Shown one piece after another: positions 8,738-18,385 of a stretch of 64,000 bases of DNA. The stretch is from Gracilimonas sp965227785 (GTDB taxonomy: Bacteria; Bacteroidota; Rhodothermia; Balneolales; Balneolaceae). Every line of letters starts with the position of its first letter. Positions within the stretch are counted from its first letter, which is position 1. The position numbers and the translations under genes were made by a program. The notes under the pieces were generated by a model. The model saw only the letters and a program-made list of their open reading frames with translations, was not told the origin of the DNA and searched no databases. The DNA is taken from NCBI RefSeq assembly GCF_965227785.1, contig NZ_OZ245785.1, forward strand, positions 1,736,001-1,800,000, given 5' to 3'.

Positions 8738-10225
8738 TTACTCCAGCTCAAGCGGATCTAACAGATCAGACTGCATGAGCAGTTCTACGGCTTCATTTAT
8801 CTCATCCTTAAAAAAGTGATCTTCCTGTGCATGCGCAATTTGCTTACGAATGTATTTGTGTGCACGATCCACGCCTTCTCCCGGTTTCAGGGGTTTTCGG
8901 AAATCAAGAGCCTGTGATGCCGTAAATAACTCTATAGCCAGCACCTGTTCTACATTTTTGAATACATTCAGCAGCTTCAATGCCCCGATACTCCCCATGC
9001 TTACATGATCTTCCTGTCCGAGACTGGTGGGGATAGAATCAACTGAAGAAGGATGGCAAAGCACCTTATTCTCCGAAACCAATGCTGCCGCTGTATATTG
9101 AGGAATCATAAAGCCGGAGTTGATTCCTGTTTCTTCCATGAGCAATGTAGGCAACCCATCATGGCCTTCAAGCATCAGGTAGGTCCGTCGCTCCGAAATA
9201 CTTGCCAGTTCCGCCAGCGCTATTGCAGCATAATCCAGCACCAGAGCCAAAGGCTGACCGTGGAAGTTACCCCCGCTAATGATATCTCCATTCTGAAAAA
9301 CCAGTGGGTTGTCGGTTACCGAGTTTATTTCGGTTTGAACCGTAGAGACGCAATGAGCGATGGCATCACGACTCGCCCCATGTACCTGGGGAATACATCG
9401 AAGGGAATATGGATCCTGCACTTTACCGCAATTTCGGTGCGACTCTAAAATCTCACTGTTTTGAAGCAGATGACGGACATTCCGGGCTACTGTTTGCTGT
9501 CCGTTGTGGGGGCGGATGTCATGAATACGCTCATCAAAAGGTTTGATACTGCCCTGCAGTGCTTCCAGGCTCATAGCTCCCAATAAGTCTGCACTTTTCA
9601 GGAGGCGGAAAGATTTTTCCAGCACAAATGCACCATATGCACTCATCAACTGGGTTCCATTAATCAGCGATAATCCATCTTTGGGCTGAAGTTCAATCGG
9701 AGACAGATTGTGTTTTTCAAGTACTTTGTCGGCAGGAATAGTATCGGTGCCATCCTCATTCCAAAAAGAACCAAAACCCAACAGCGGTAGTGACATATGA
9801 GCGAGTGGTGCTAAATCGCCGGAAGCACCCACGCTCCCTTTTTCAGGGATAACCGGAATCAAATCATGATCAATGAAATACATGAGCCGGTCAAAAGTCT
9901 CTTTTGAAATTCCGGAAAAACCAATGCCCAGTGCGTGAATTTTAAGTTGCAGCATCAGCCGGGAAATCTCTTTGGGAATCAGATTGCCGGTACCCACCGC
10001 ATGCGACAAAATTAAGTTTCGCTGCAGCTGTTTCAGTTGGTCATCCCCAATACGTTTGGAAGCGAGAATCCCAAAGCCGGTATTAATACCGTAGAAAGCT
10101 TCGTTTTTGGTAAGTGCGTCATCCACCACCTTCCGGGCATCTAATACGGGAGAAGGGTCTTTCTTCAGTTGATTTAACGACCGTTCAATATCCTGGTATA
10201 AGCTGCTGATCTGAATTTTATACAT
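8738..10225 (-). CDS. hutH: histidine ammonia-lyase
   Basis: This 495-residue enzyme converts L-histidine to urocanate and ammonia, the first step of the Hut pathway, in the cytoplasm. The Ala-Ser-Gly triad that cyclises to the MIO electrophile is at residues 134-136 (GSVGASGDLAPLAH). The active-site tyrosine is in FYGINTGFG (Tyr45), and the family segments SLINGTQ, VQDPYSLRC and SGGNFHGQ are all present. Length is normal. Urocanase, imidazolonepropionase and the formiminoglutamate enzymes are not next to it. The amidohydrolase 3 kb away is a lipoprotein and is unlikely to be cytoplasmic HutI. Tyrosine ammonia-lyase is an alternative, but overall similarity favours HutH. Confidence 0.93.
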   Translation of the reverse strand: MYKIQISSLYQDIERSLNQLKKDPSPVLDARKVVDDALTKNEAFYGINTGFGILASKRIGDDQLKQLQRNLILSHAVGTGNLIPKEISRLMLQLKIHALGIGFSGISKETFDRLMYFIDHDLIPVIPEKGSVGASGDLAPLAHMSLPLLGFGSFWNEDGTDTIPADKVLEKHNLSPIELQPKDGLSLINGTQLMSAYGAFVLEKSFRLLKSADLLGAMSLEALQGSIKPFDERIHDIRPHNGQQTVARNVRHLLQNSEILESHRNCGKVQDPYSLRCIPQVHGASRDAIAHCVSTVQTEINSVTDNPLVFQNGDIISGGNFHGQPLALVLDYAAIALAELASISERRTYLMLEGHDGLPTLLMEETGINSGFMIPQYTAAALVSENKVLCHPSSVDSIPTSLGQEDHVSMGSIGALKLLNVFKNVEQVLAIELFTASQALDFRKPLKPGEGVDRAHKYIRKQIAHAQEDHFFKDEINEAVELLMQSDLLDPLELE

Positions 10226-10257
10226 GTTTCCTTTTTTAGATTCCCTTTTCCTGATCT

Positions 10258-10322
10258 TAACTTTTCCAAAGTTATTAAGGAAGTAATTCTAACCCTATCC
10301 CAATCTAACTTTGGAAAAGTTA
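10258..10322. repeat. REP/BIME-type repeat, copy 3
   Basis: The inverted 15-mers AACTTTTCCAAAGTT (10259-10273) and its exact reverse complement (10307-10321) are separated by 33 bp. The right arm extends to CTAACTTT-GGA-AAAGTTAG. The spacer is only loosely similar to that of the copies around the RAYT gene, so this is an older or independent copy. It lies between hutH and the divergent peptide transporter. Confidence 0.8.
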
Positions 10323-10453
10323 GATATTAATATAGAATCCCAAAGTCGGCAGATATCACATTGAATTCAATCCATTCTTGCAACCGAGTAGCTCTTTAGG
10401 TATCATCACGCACTTTATGCAATTACTAAACCCTTAACCAATCTTTATAAACT

Positions 10454-12133
10454 ATGGCAAACGGGAACCCTGCCACCACCAACGACTTTTTTGGACATCC
10501 GCGTGGCTTATCGACATTGTTTTTCACTGAATTATGGGAGCGCTTCAGTTATTATGGCATGCGTGCTCTTCTCGTCCTTTTCATGACGGCTGAAGCCGTT
10601 GGAGGGAATCCAGGACTTGGATTTAGTGTAGGTGAGGCTGCTGCTATTTATGGTATTTATACTTTTTTCGTTTACGTACTCTCTCTTCCGGGCGGCTGGG
10701 TAGCCGACAATATCTGGGGACAGAAAAAAGCCGTTTTTGTGGGTGGATGTATCATTGCAGCCGGTCACTTTAGCATGGCTGTGCCCACCACTACCTTTTT
10801 CTTTATCGGACTGGCGCTGATTGTTGTAGGAACCGGGCTTCTGAAGCCGAATGTAAGCTCAATGGTTGGTGATTTATACCCTGAAGGCGGAGCACGACGT
10901 GATGCCGGATTCTCCATCTTCTATATGGGAATTAACTTCGGTGCTATTTTAGGCCCCCTGCTTTGTGGTCTTTTAGGCGAAGGCTATAACTGGCACTACG
11001 GATTTTCTCTGGCCGGATTTGGAATGTTATTGGGACTGGTCTCCTATAAAGTAGGCGATAAATACCTGGAAGGCGCCGGCGACCTTGATGAAAGCTTTAC
11101 CGATGAGCAGATTAAGAAGCGCAGCAAGCTCTTTTATGGAATATCTTCTTTCCTGGCAGCTGCAGTTGTAATCTTTGGATTCCTGCAAAGTTCAGGTGCC
11201 ATCAATGTAGCCCTTGAAGCTCTTGCGCAGAACCTGGGTATCGTAGCGGTAATCATTACGCTTATTTTCTTTATCTACATCATTTTCTTTGGCGGGCATA
11301 CCCAACAGGAAAAGAAAAGACTGGGTGTTATTTTCTGGCTGTTTATACTGGCCGCGTTATTCTGGAGTGGCTTTGAGCAGGCTGGTTCTTCCCTTAACCT
11401 TTTTGCAGCTGATTTAACTGATCGTGCTGCCGGTCCGAGTGAATTTCTGGGTGGAATGGGAGCTCTTATACTAACGCTCGTTTTGGCCATACCTATAGGA
11501 TGGTATGCTTTCAGGACCTTTAAGCGGGAAGACCTTTGGGTAATGGCAAAAGTAGCCGTTGCCGTTTCCGGTGTTGGCTTGCTTGCTTTCTTCTACTGGT
11601 TATTTACACAGATTGGTAATGGGTGGATTATCCCGGCAAGTACGCTACAGCTGATTAACCCTACATTCATTGTAATTTTTGCCCCTATTTTTGGGATGCT
11701 CTGGACCTGGCTGGCTTCCAGAAATGCCAACCCATCTATTCCGGTTAAATTCGGATTGGGTTTGTTAGGTCTTGCTGCCGGGTTCTTTGTTCTATCCTGG
11801 GGATCAGCTAATGCTTCCTCAACCAGCCTGGTTTCTCCCGCCTGGTTAATTGTAACGTACTTCCTGCATACCGTTGGTGAGCTTTGCTTGTCGCCCGTTG
11901 GGCTTTCTTCCATGACTAAATTAGCCCCTAAGAACCGTGTGTCTCAGATGATGGGGATCTGGTTTGTGGCTACAGCTCTCGGTAACCTGATGGCCGGCCT
12001 TGTTGCTGGGCAGCTTGAGAACCTGGCTCCATCCGGTCTCTTCCAGATGGTAGCACTGATTGTTGGTGGTGGTGGTATTATCGCCCTGCTTGCAGCGCCA
12101 CCGGTTAGAAAGCTGATGGGAGATATAGAATAG
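10454..12133 (+). CDS. POT/PTR2 family proton-coupled peptide transporter
   Basis: This 559-residue major facilitator protein has 12-14 predicted helices. The POT signature ELWERFSYYGMRALL (ExxERFxYYG) is in helix 1, and the second PTR2 pattern appears as SIFYMGINFGAILGP. These transporters use the proton gradient to import di- and tripeptides across the inner membrane. A C-terminal ELCLSPVGLSSMTKLAP segment is also diagnostic. It is a single gene, divergent from hutH across a 228-bp region that holds a BIME repeat, and ends at a hairpin terminator. Together with the secreted peptidases in the window it suggests growth on protein-derived peptides. Confidence 0.95.
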   Translation: MANGNPATTNDFFGHPRGLSTLFFTELWERFSYYGMRALLVLFMTAEAVGGNPGLGFSVGEAAAIYGIYTFFVYVLSLPGGWVADNIWGQKKAVFVGGCIIAAGHFSMAVPTTTFFFIGLALIVVGTGLLKPNVSSMVGDLYPEGGARRDAGFSIFYMGINFGAILGPLLCGLLGEGYNWHYGFSLAGFGMLLGLVSYKVGDKYLEGAGDLDESFTDEQIKKRSKLFYGISSFLAAAVVIFGFLQSSGAINVALEALAQNLGIVAVIITLIFFIYIIFFGGHTQQEKKRLGVIFWLFILAALFWSGFEQAGSSLNLFAADLTDRAAGPSEFLGGMGALILTLVLAIPIGWYAFRTFKREDLWVMAKVAVAVSGVGLLAFFYWLFTQIGNGWIIPASTLQLINPTFIVIFAPIFGMLWTWLASRNANPSIPVKFGLGLLGLAAGFFVLSWGSANASSTSLVSPAWLIVTYFLHTVGELCLSPVGLSSMTKLAPKNRVSQMMGIWFVATALGNLMAGLVAGQLENLAPSGLFQMVALIVGGGGIIALLAAPPVRKLMGDIE

Positions 12134-12159
12134 AATCAGCAAACAAAATGTTATACAAG

Positions 12160-12189
12160 AAGGCTTCTTCAATTGAGGAAGCCTTTTTT
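12160..12189 (+). terminator. rho-independent terminator of the POT transporter
   Basis: An 11-bp stem with one G-T pair (AAGGCTTCTTC / GAGGAAGCCTT, loop AATT) runs into six T residues. It sits between the convergent transporter and glpK genes. Confidence 0.9.
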
Positions 12190-12192
12190 GTT

Positions 12193-13692
12193 TCACCTGT
12201 CTTCGGCCCAGGCAATAGCTGCTTTCACAGCCCGATTCCAGCCTTGAATCAATTTCTCAACTTCAGCAGGCTCTTTCTGTCGATTGAATTGTTTTTCAAC
12301 CTTCCAAAGCTCACGGATTTCTTCGATGTCATCCCAAAAACCTACGGCCAGACCTGCAAGATAGGCAGCCCCTAATGCTGTTGTCTCAGTCACTTCCGGT
12401 CGGATAACCGGAACGTCTTCAATCAAGTCACTTTGAAATTGCATGAGCGTATCGTTTGTGGTAGCGCCTCCATCAACCCTCAGTTCTTTCACCTCAATTC
12501 CGGAATCAGCCTTCATCGCATTCAGTAAATCTAATACCTGATAGGCAATGGCATCCTGTGCAGCTCTCGCAAGGTGAGCCCGGTTAGTGCCACGGGTCAT
12601 CCCCACCATCATCCCTCTCGCATGTTGTTTCCAGTATGGAGCTCCAAGTCCGGCAAAAGCAGGCACCAGGTATACCCCACCTGAATCCTCCACCTTATTC
12701 GACAGGTACTCAATATCTTTAGATTCCTGAATGATGCCCAGCTCATCACGCAGCCATTGTACCACCGCCCCTCCAATAAATACAGAGCCTTCCAGCGCAA
12801 AATGGGGTTGGCCGTTCACTTTCCAGGCTACCGTTGTAAGCAGGTTGTTTTTGGACTTTACCGGTTCTTCCCCAACGTTCATGAGCATAAAGCAGCCCGT
12901 TCCATATGTATTTTTGACCATCCCCGGTTCTGTACACATCTGCCCGAACAAAGCTGCCTGCTGGTCGCCGGCAATACCTGCAATGGGGATGGTATCAGAA
13001 AAAAGACTGGCTTTGGTCTCTCCATAAATCTCGCTCGACTCCCTTACTTCCGGCAGCATACTTTTGGGAATATCTAAGAGCTCCAGCAAATCGTCATCCC
13101 ATTCCAGAGAATGAATATTGAACAGCATGGTTCTGGAAGCATTAGTAACATCGGTGATATGCAACCCTCCCTGAGTAAAATTCCATATCAGCCAACTGTC
13201 AATGGTTCCGAAGGCGAGCTCGCCATTCTCTGCTTTTTCCCGGGCTCCTTCTACGTTTTCGAGAATCCACTTAATCTTGGTTCCAGAGAAATAGGAGTCA
13301 ACGACCAAGCCTGTTTTTTCCTGAATCATATCGGCATGACCGGCTTCAATGAGTCTGTCACAGTAATCGGACGTGCGGCGATCCTGCCATACAATGGCAT
13401 TATAGATGGGTTTACCGCTTTCACGCTCCCACACCACCGTTGTTTCCCGCTGATTGGTAATTCCAATACCGGCGATGGCTTTCCCACTTACTCCTACCGA
13501 TGCCACCGCTTCTGCAGCCACTCCCGCCTGGGTTGACCAAATTTCCTGTGGGTCATGCTCCACCCATCCCGGTTCAGGATAGATTTGCCTGAATTCTTTT
13601 TGGGCTACTGAAACAATTTCTCCTTTCTTGTTAAAGAGCATAGCCCTTGAGCTGGTGGTACCCTGATCCAGCGCTAATACAAATTGCTCCAT
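12193..13692 (-). CDS. glpK: glycerol kinase
   Basis: This 499-residue FGGY-family kinase phosphorylates glycerol to sn-glycerol 3-phosphate in the cytoplasm. The N-terminal ATP/phosphate loop LALDQGTTSSRAMLF, the glycerol-binding NQRETTVVWE and the segments GDQQAALFGQ and AGLGAPYW are all present, as is RVDGGATTND in the C-terminal domain. Length matches E. coli GlpK. No glpF or glpD is next to it. The gene 16 bp downstream on the same strand codes for an outer-membrane-type protein and may or may not be related. Its 3' end is convergent with the POT transporter gene. Confidence 0.97.
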   Translation of the reverse strand: MEQFVLALDQGTTSSRAMLFNKKGEIVSVAQKEFRQIYPEPGWVEHDPQEIWSTQAGVAAEAVASVGVSGKAIAGIGITNQRETTVVWERESGKPIYNAIVWQDRRTSDYCDRLIEAGHADMIQEKTGLVVDSYFSGTKIKWILENVEGAREKAENGELAFGTIDSWLIWNFTQGGLHITDVTNASRTMLFNIHSLEWDDDLLELLDIPKSMLPEVRESSEIYGETKASLFSDTIPIAGIAGDQQAALFGQMCTEPGMVKNTYGTGCFMLMNVGEEPVKSKNNLLTTVAWKVNGQPHFALEGSVFIGGAVVQWLRDELGIIQESKDIEYLSNKVEDSGGVYLVPAFAGLGAPYWKQHARGMMVGMTRGTNRAHLARAAQDAIAYQVLDLLNAMKADSGIEVKELRVDGGATTNDTLMQFQSDLIEDVPVIRPEVTETTALGAAYLAGLAVGFWDDIEEIRELWKVEKQFNRQKEPAEVEKLIQGWNRAVKAAIAWAEDR

Positions 13693-13708
13693 AGCGATAT
13701 AATTTTAA

Positions 13709-14467
13709 TTATCTGCGGGCAGTCGAAAATCCCTGAGCAAAACCGATCCCTATAAAAAATGACTCCTGCTCAAACTCATATCCTGCATTTAAATCTAACT
13801 GAGCTCCATCATTCACCACCAGAGCCAAACCGGCTTCCGCATAGTGCAGATTAATATCATTACCATAAAAGATCCCGGCATAACCCGCGTAGGCGCTTAA
13901 ATTTTGCTGATTGGGAAAGCTGAATCCCGGTGTAAGCGTAAACAACAAATTATCGCTCAGATCACCTACCCCAAAGGTGTAGCCCAGGTTCGATGAAATA
14001 CTCACATTGGAAGTCAGAGCCTGATCACCAACCAGAAAAAGGGTAGGTACTATTTCATCGTTAGTAAAAGCTGATGCCCCTACCGGAAGGCTGATTTTGC
14101 CTAGTGCTGAAATTCTGGTTTGATCAGCTTCATATAGGTTATACTTGGCAGCGAGACCTAAATCCTGGAAACCTGAATTCACGGCATCGGTTTGATCAAA
14201 GTATTGAGTGGAGTAGGAATTCAGTAGCGCTCTTAATTCAAGCTTCTCAAATATCCCAAAACGCAGAAGCATCTGTCCGATATCAAACTGGTTGACTGCA
14301 TTTCCGGTTGAAAGCTGAACGCCCGTCTCCAGACCAAACACTCCGGCTTCCACAACATATGAACCGTTGCCAATACCCGGTCGGTCGGGAGTATAATTTT
14401 CCTGGGCAATCGCATGATTAGATATGAGAACAAAACAAAAGGCTGTAATGAGATGTGTATATTTCAT
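13709..14467 (-). CDS. outer-membrane beta-barrel-type protein (phenol-degradation MetA-like / transporter family)
   Basis: The preferred ATG gives 252 residues with a clean signal peptide (MKYTHLITAFCFVLISNHAIAQ). A longer open frame reaches 189 bp upstream over the mnmE start and is rejected. The mature protein begins ENYTPDRPGIGNGSYVVEAG and consists of alternating beta-strands with glycine turns to a terminal strand (SFFIGIGFAQGFSTARR). This is the pattern of the small outer-membrane proteins grouped as putative MetA/phenol-degradation or transporter family. The ligand is unknown. It is divergent from mnmE with 34 bp between starts and lies 16 bp upstream of glpK on the same strand, suggesting one transcript. 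Confidence 0.75.
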   Translation of the reverse strand: MKYTHLITAFCFVLISNHAIAQENYTPDRPGIGNGSYVVEAGVFGLETGVQLSTGNAVNQFDIGQMLLRFGIFEKLELRALLNSYSTQYFDQTDAVNSGFQDLGLAAKYNLYEADQTRISALGKISLPVGASAFTNDEIVPTLFLVGDQALTSNVSISSNLGYTFGVGDLSDNLLFTLTPGFSFPNQQNLSAYAGYAGIFYGNDINLHYAEAGLALVVNDGAQLDLNAGYEFEQESFFIGIGFAQGFSTARR

Positions 14468-14501
14468 AGAATTATTTTTTTGCAGATGAATATCTTTAGA
14501 T

Positions 14502-15875
14502 ATGAATGAAATTACAGAAAAACCACCAATAGCTGCTATTGCTACACCGGTTGGCGAAGGCGGAATTGCCGTAATCAGAGTTTCCGGTAAAGGTACTATT
14601 GCATTGGTAAATAAGGCTTTTAAAGGCAAAGACCTAACAAATCCGGCCTCCCACACCGTTCATTTTGGGAAAATAATGAGCAGCAAAGGTCTGCCTGTAG
14701 ATGAGGTATTGGTAACGTTATTCCATTCACCAAAATCATACACCGGCGAAGAAACGGTGGAAATATCCTGCCACGGCGGGGTGCTGGTAACCCAGTCTGT
14801 ACTCGAAACCATTTTGGCTCTCGGGGTGAAGTCGGCTGAACCCGGTGAATTTACCCAGCGCGCTTTTCTGAATGGAAAGCTGGATTTGGATCAGGCTGAA
14901 GCCGTTGCTGACCTCATTCACGCCAAAAGCTCAAAAGCCGTTGACGCTGCACATCAGCAATTGGAAGGGCGGTTAGGAGAGCATATCAAAAGCTTCCGCC
15001 AGCAAATTATTGACGCCACCGCTATGGTGGAACTGGAGCTCGACTTTATAGAGGAGGATGTAGAGTTCGCCAACAAAGAACAGCTGCAGAAGTTGCTGGA
15101 AGACCTGGACAGTGAAATCACCGACTTGCTGGAAACTTATGAAACCGGTCGCTTAGTTAAAGATGGAGTTAAAACGGTACTCATTGGGCGCCCTAATGCC
15201 GGCAAATCCACTTTACTGAATACCCTGGTGGGAAGCGACCGGGCTATCGTAACCGAAATAGCCGGCACCACACGAGACACCATTGACGCTGACTGGAGCT
15301 ATGACGGATTGCTATTTAAACTTATTGACACCGCCGGACTCCGGGAGACCGAAGACATTGTGGAAGCCGAAGGAGTAAAACGCTCCCAAAAGGCCTTTGA
15401 GCAAGCTGATTTGGTAATTTACCTGAAGGATTTATCCCAACCTTTTTCTGAGACTGAGAGGAAAGAAATAGCCGATTTTCAGTCACGCGCCAAAGACACT
15501 CCTTTTATTCTGATTGGCACCAAGCAGGATATTGAAGCAGAGAAAGAATGGCGCACCGAATTCGATTTAAAAATTTCGGCGCTGGAAGGAGAGCGCATAA
15601 AAGAGCTGAAGCAGCTGCTTAAAGATCGGGCATTGGAAAACAAGCATTATGATGCATCAAGCCTGCTGGTTACCTCCACCCGCCACCGGGATGCCCTTCA
15701 AAAAACCAAAGATCATGTGCAATCCGCTTTGCGAGCTTTGGATCAGGGTATGACCGGCGACTTTTTATCCATCGATTTGCGGGCGGCCTTGAAAGAACTG
15801 GGAACCATCACCGGTGAAATTACCAATGAAGACGTGCTGGATTCGATCTTTTCCCGATTTTGCATCGGAAAGTAG
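14502..15875 (+). CDS. mnmE: tRNA uridine-5-carboxymethylaminomethyl modification GTPase MnmE
   Basis: This 457-residue protein has the MnmE layout: an N-terminal formyl-THF-binding domain (residues 1-120, with GGIAVIRVSG and EPGEFTQRAFLNGKLDL), a helical domain, and an inserted G domain with G1 GRPNAGKS (229-236), TRDT, DTAGLRE and a G4-like GTKQD. It ends in the invariant CIGK that carries the catalytic cysteine. With MnmG it installs the cmnm5 group on wobble uridine of several tRNAs. It is a single plus-strand gene followed 74 bp later by a TPR lipoprotein gene. Confidence 0.98.
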   Translation: MNEITEKPPIAAIATPVGEGGIAVIRVSGKGTIALVNKAFKGKDLTNPASHTVHFGKIMSSKGLPVDEVLVTLFHSPKSYTGEETVEISCHGGVLVTQSVLETILALGVKSAEPGEFTQRAFLNGKLDLDQAEAVADLIHAKSSKAVDAAHQQLEGRLGEHIKSFRQQIIDATAMVELELDFIEEDVEFANKEQLQKLLEDLDSEITDLLETYETGRLVKDGVKTVLIGRPNAGKSTLLNTLVGSDRAIVTEIAGTTRDTIDADWSYDGLLFKLIDTAGLRETEDIVEAEGVKRSQKAFEQADLVIYLKDLSQPFSETERKEIADFQSRAKDTPFILIGTKQDIEAEKEWRTEFDLKISALEGERIKELKQLLKDRALENKHYDASSLLVTSTRHRDALQKTKDHVQSALRALDQGMTGDFLSIDLRAALKELGTITGEITNEDVLDSIFSRFCIGK

Positions 15876-15949
15876 TAAAAGCATTCTAACATCCAACCTT
15901 TCTGGTATTCCGTATGTTCACCCACTATTCATCCAAATAACATTATACC

Positions 15950-16693
15950 ATGAGATTAATCATACTGCTGCTGGCGCTTTGTGTAACCTTTGGTTTTGGC
16001 TGCGCTGAAGAAAAGGATCGAGTTAATTACCTGCGCCAGGGATACCGCCTGTTGGATAAAAATAAGTTTCAGGAAGCCGAAACTGCTTTCACAAATGCCC
16101 TGGAATACGGCTATGATTACAACAAAGCCTACATTGGCTTAAGCCTCACTAAGACGCGGAGTTTTCCTGAAGACAGTGCAGGTTTTTATGTTCAGAATTT
16201 TGAAGACGCCATCCCCCTTCTGGATAATGCCATTGAAGCCGATCCCAACAACCCATACGGATATGCCCTAAGAGGGGAAGCCAAGTTATATTCTTATGAC
16301 TACAAGGGAGCTATTCGTGATTATGAGAAACTGGTTACCATGGCTCCTACCAATCCAGGAGGGTTTTTCTTTTTGGGGAAAGCCAAGTTTGAAAACGGTG
16401 ATTTTCAGGGGGCCATTAATACACTCTCGTATGCTATCGGACTTGATTCAACCCTTTCCCAATCATTTTATATGCGGGCGCAAGCCAACGACAGCCTGGG
16501 TAATTACAGAGAGGCCATTTCCGATTATAACTTTTCTACACAATTGGATTCCGGTAATACCGATGTTTTTATAAACAGAGGCAAAACCTATCTGAATTTG
16601 AATGAAAGCGAGTATGCCTGCTCTAATTTCACCACCGCAAAACAACTGGGGAGTGAATCAGCCGAACAGCTGCTGCAGGATCATTGTAAATAG
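15950..16693 (+). CDS. TPR-repeat lipoprotein
   Basis: This 247-residue protein begins with a lipoprotein signal (MRLIILLLALCVTFGFGC, Cys18). About five tetratricopeptide repeats follow, for example RQGYRLLDKNKFQEAETAFT, GYALRGEAKLYSYDYKGAIR and FFFLGKAKFENGDFQGAINT. It is a lipid-anchored envelope protein that should mediate protein contacts; the partner is unknown. It could be read through from mnmE, but the 74-bp gap and its own ATG leave that open. No enzymatic motif is visible. Confidence 0.85.
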   Translation: MRLIILLLALCVTFGFGCAEEKDRVNYLRQGYRLLDKNKFQEAETAFTNALEYGYDYNKAYIGLSLTKTRSFPEDSAGFYVQNFEDAIPLLDNAIEADPNNPYGYALRGEAKLYSYDYKGAIRDYEKLVTMAPTNPGGFFFLGKAKFENGDFQGAINTLSYAIGLDSTLSQSFYMRAQANDSLGNYREAISDYNFSTQLDSGNTDVFINRGKTYLNLNESEYACSNFTTAKQLGSESAEQLLQDHCK

Positions 16694-16783
16694 TTTGAAT
16701 GAAATTTTTCTGCAAGATTAAAGTCATTTGGTATTTAAAATGCGGGTAACTATACTAATCAGGTAGTATAACTAACCCTATCC

Positions 16784-17545
16784 GTGATGAAAAAAGCATT
16801 TCTTCTATTCTTTTTATTGGCAGGAATTACAGCTCAAGCTCAGCCCGACCTTCACTCCCTTCAACAAGAATGGGTAGACACCATCAAAATGGGGGAATCA
16901 ACATCCGGCTTTTATTGGGATGGCCGGAGCCTTATCTATTCAAAAATAAAAACGGATGATGCTGAAAGCCTGATGCAGGTTCTAAAAAAGGATGAAATCC
17001 AAAACCTTCAGGGATATACCCCCCTTCAGACCTTTCAGCATGACAAGTTGAGGTACATCACAATTGGCAAGCTTATAACCTCAGCTGATTCGATACTGCT
17101 GTTAACCGGTTGGCGTGAAGTAGAGGATAGCTGGAAGAAGGAAATTGACGCCATTTTGACGATCGAGAGTAACACCACAAAAGTTGGTACCGAAACCGAT
17201 CAACACCTCAATGATGAACGCCTTAAATGGGTCGAACTTGCTAACCAACACAATCCGGAGGCACACATCAAAGTCAGTTATACCGAAGACGCCACCTACT
17301 TTGGAAACGGACAAAAATCTGAAGGACGTCAGGAAATTACCGATCGATATTCCTATATGGAGAGTCCGAATTACCAGGTGGATCTTGAAAAGGAACGGCT
17401 TTGGAGAATCTCTGAAAGTAACGTACTCGAAATTGGCCGGTATTTTACCGGTTCCGAGCGCCGGGGAAATGGCGGATTATATGTGATTTTATGGGAAGAA
17501 CAGGAATCCGGACAATGGCAGATTGAACTGGACTTTAACTTTTAA
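16784..17545 (+). CDS. secreted protein of unknown function
   Basis: This 253-residue protein has a signal peptide ending at AQAQ (residue 20). The mature part is polar and rich in tryptophan, aspartate and glutamate, with several beta-strand-like stretches (KLRYITIGKLITSADSILL, RWRIS-type segments and a terminal WQIELDFNF). I do not recognise a family; the last part looks like a lipocalin- or SnoaL-like sheet but this is not secure. It converges on the DNA-alkylation repair gene with an 11-bp overlap of coding regions. It lies 90 bp after the TPR lipoprotein gene on the same strand. Confidence 0.7.
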   Translation: MMKKAFLLFFLLAGITAQAQPDLHSLQQEWVDTIKMGESTSGFYWDGRSLIYSKIKTDDAESLMQVLKKDEIQNLQGYTPLQTFQHDKLRYITIGKLITSADSILLLTGWREVEDSWKKEIDAILTIESNTTKVGTETDQHLNDERLKWVELANQHNPEAHIKVSYTEDATYFGNGQKSEGRQEITDRYSYMESPNYQVDLEKERLWRISESNVLEIGRYFTGSERRGNGGLYVILWEEQESGQWQIELDFNF

Positions 17546-18290
17546 GCAGCTCAGGATCCACCTTTCTTGTAGCATAGTAAATGATCCACTGCGTATGCTC
17601 GTTCTGCGTTGGCTGCCAGCTGCCAATAAGTTCTTGTGCAGCGTGCGGGTTTACCTTAAAGTAATCCGTGATGTGGTTGGCAACCGACTTCTTAACAAAG
17701 TGAATTTCATCTTCCTTTAAAAGTGTAAGGATATCAAATACCGGCGATGGGTCGCCAATAAACAAATCCAGTTTAGGAGCCCACGGAAGTTTGGGCCTTA
17801 GTCCTTCTGAAGCCAACCTCCGAAGGTGGAAATTATCTGACTTTGCCCATTTCTTCATCACCATCACTGTTTCCCGGGGATATTTCTCTATAAAAGGCCG
17901 AATGGCATATTCTCCCGTATTTCGTTTAGTGATTTCCTCAATAGCTTCCACAGACAATTGGAAGTGATTCAATCCAAACTTCTCTACAAACTTAGCTACC
18001 GGCATCAACCAATAGTAGTTGGTAAACATCCCGGTTTGCTCAGGGTTTTCAGGGCCTAATATTTGCATTAAAACCCCTAAAGCAGTGGAATAATCGTCCG
18101 GAAGATATGTGAAAAAATGGTCGGCTATTAACTCTACCCGCTGCTTTAAAGCTTTATTCTTATAGGATGACCTAACAGCTTCTATGAAATTGGTGGAATT
18201 AAAATCTGTGTAAACCAGGCTGATTTTCTCGGCCAGCATCTTCGCCAGTTCTTCATCAAAATAATCCGTTGGTTTTTTATAGGAACTCAT
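17535..18290 (-). CDS. DNA alkylation repair protein, AlkC/AlkD-like HEAT-repeat family
   Basis: This 251-residue all-helical protein carries the family motif HLRRLASEGLRPKLPWAPKL (about residues 155-175), found in the AlkC/AlkD-type DNA glycosylases that remove N3- and N7-alkylated purines without base flipping. Upstream it has IRPFIEKYPRETVMVMKKWA, and further HEAT helices with KKSVANHITDYFK follow. It is probably a cytoplasmic base-excision repair enzyme. Length is normal. Its 3' end overlaps the convergent secreted-protein gene by 11 bp. No other alkylation-repair gene is adjacent. Confidence 0.88.
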   Translation of the reverse strand: MSSYKKPTDYFDEELAKMLAEKISLVYTDFNSTNFIEAVRSSYKNKALKQRVELIADHFFTYLPDDYSTALGVLMQILGPENPEQTGMFTNYYWLMPVAKFVEKFGLNHFQLSVEAIEEITKRNTGEYAIRPFIEKYPRETVMVMKKWAKSDNFHLRRLASEGLRPKLPWAPKLDLFIGDPSPVFDILTLLKEDEIHFVKKSVANHITDYFKVNPHAAQELIGSWQPTQNEHTQWIIYYATRKVDPELLKS

Positions 18291-18385
18291 TCACAACTCC
18301 AATCCCCTGCAGATAAATAACTCTAAGGAACAATAATGTTCTTTCTTCATAGAAATATATGATATAAAATTAATAAGGAGAGTAC

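Noticed and set aside
13709..14656. Longer version of the outer-membrane-type protein
   Set aside because: The extra 63 residues read antisense through the mnmE start and precede a perfect signal peptide, so the later ATG is the start.
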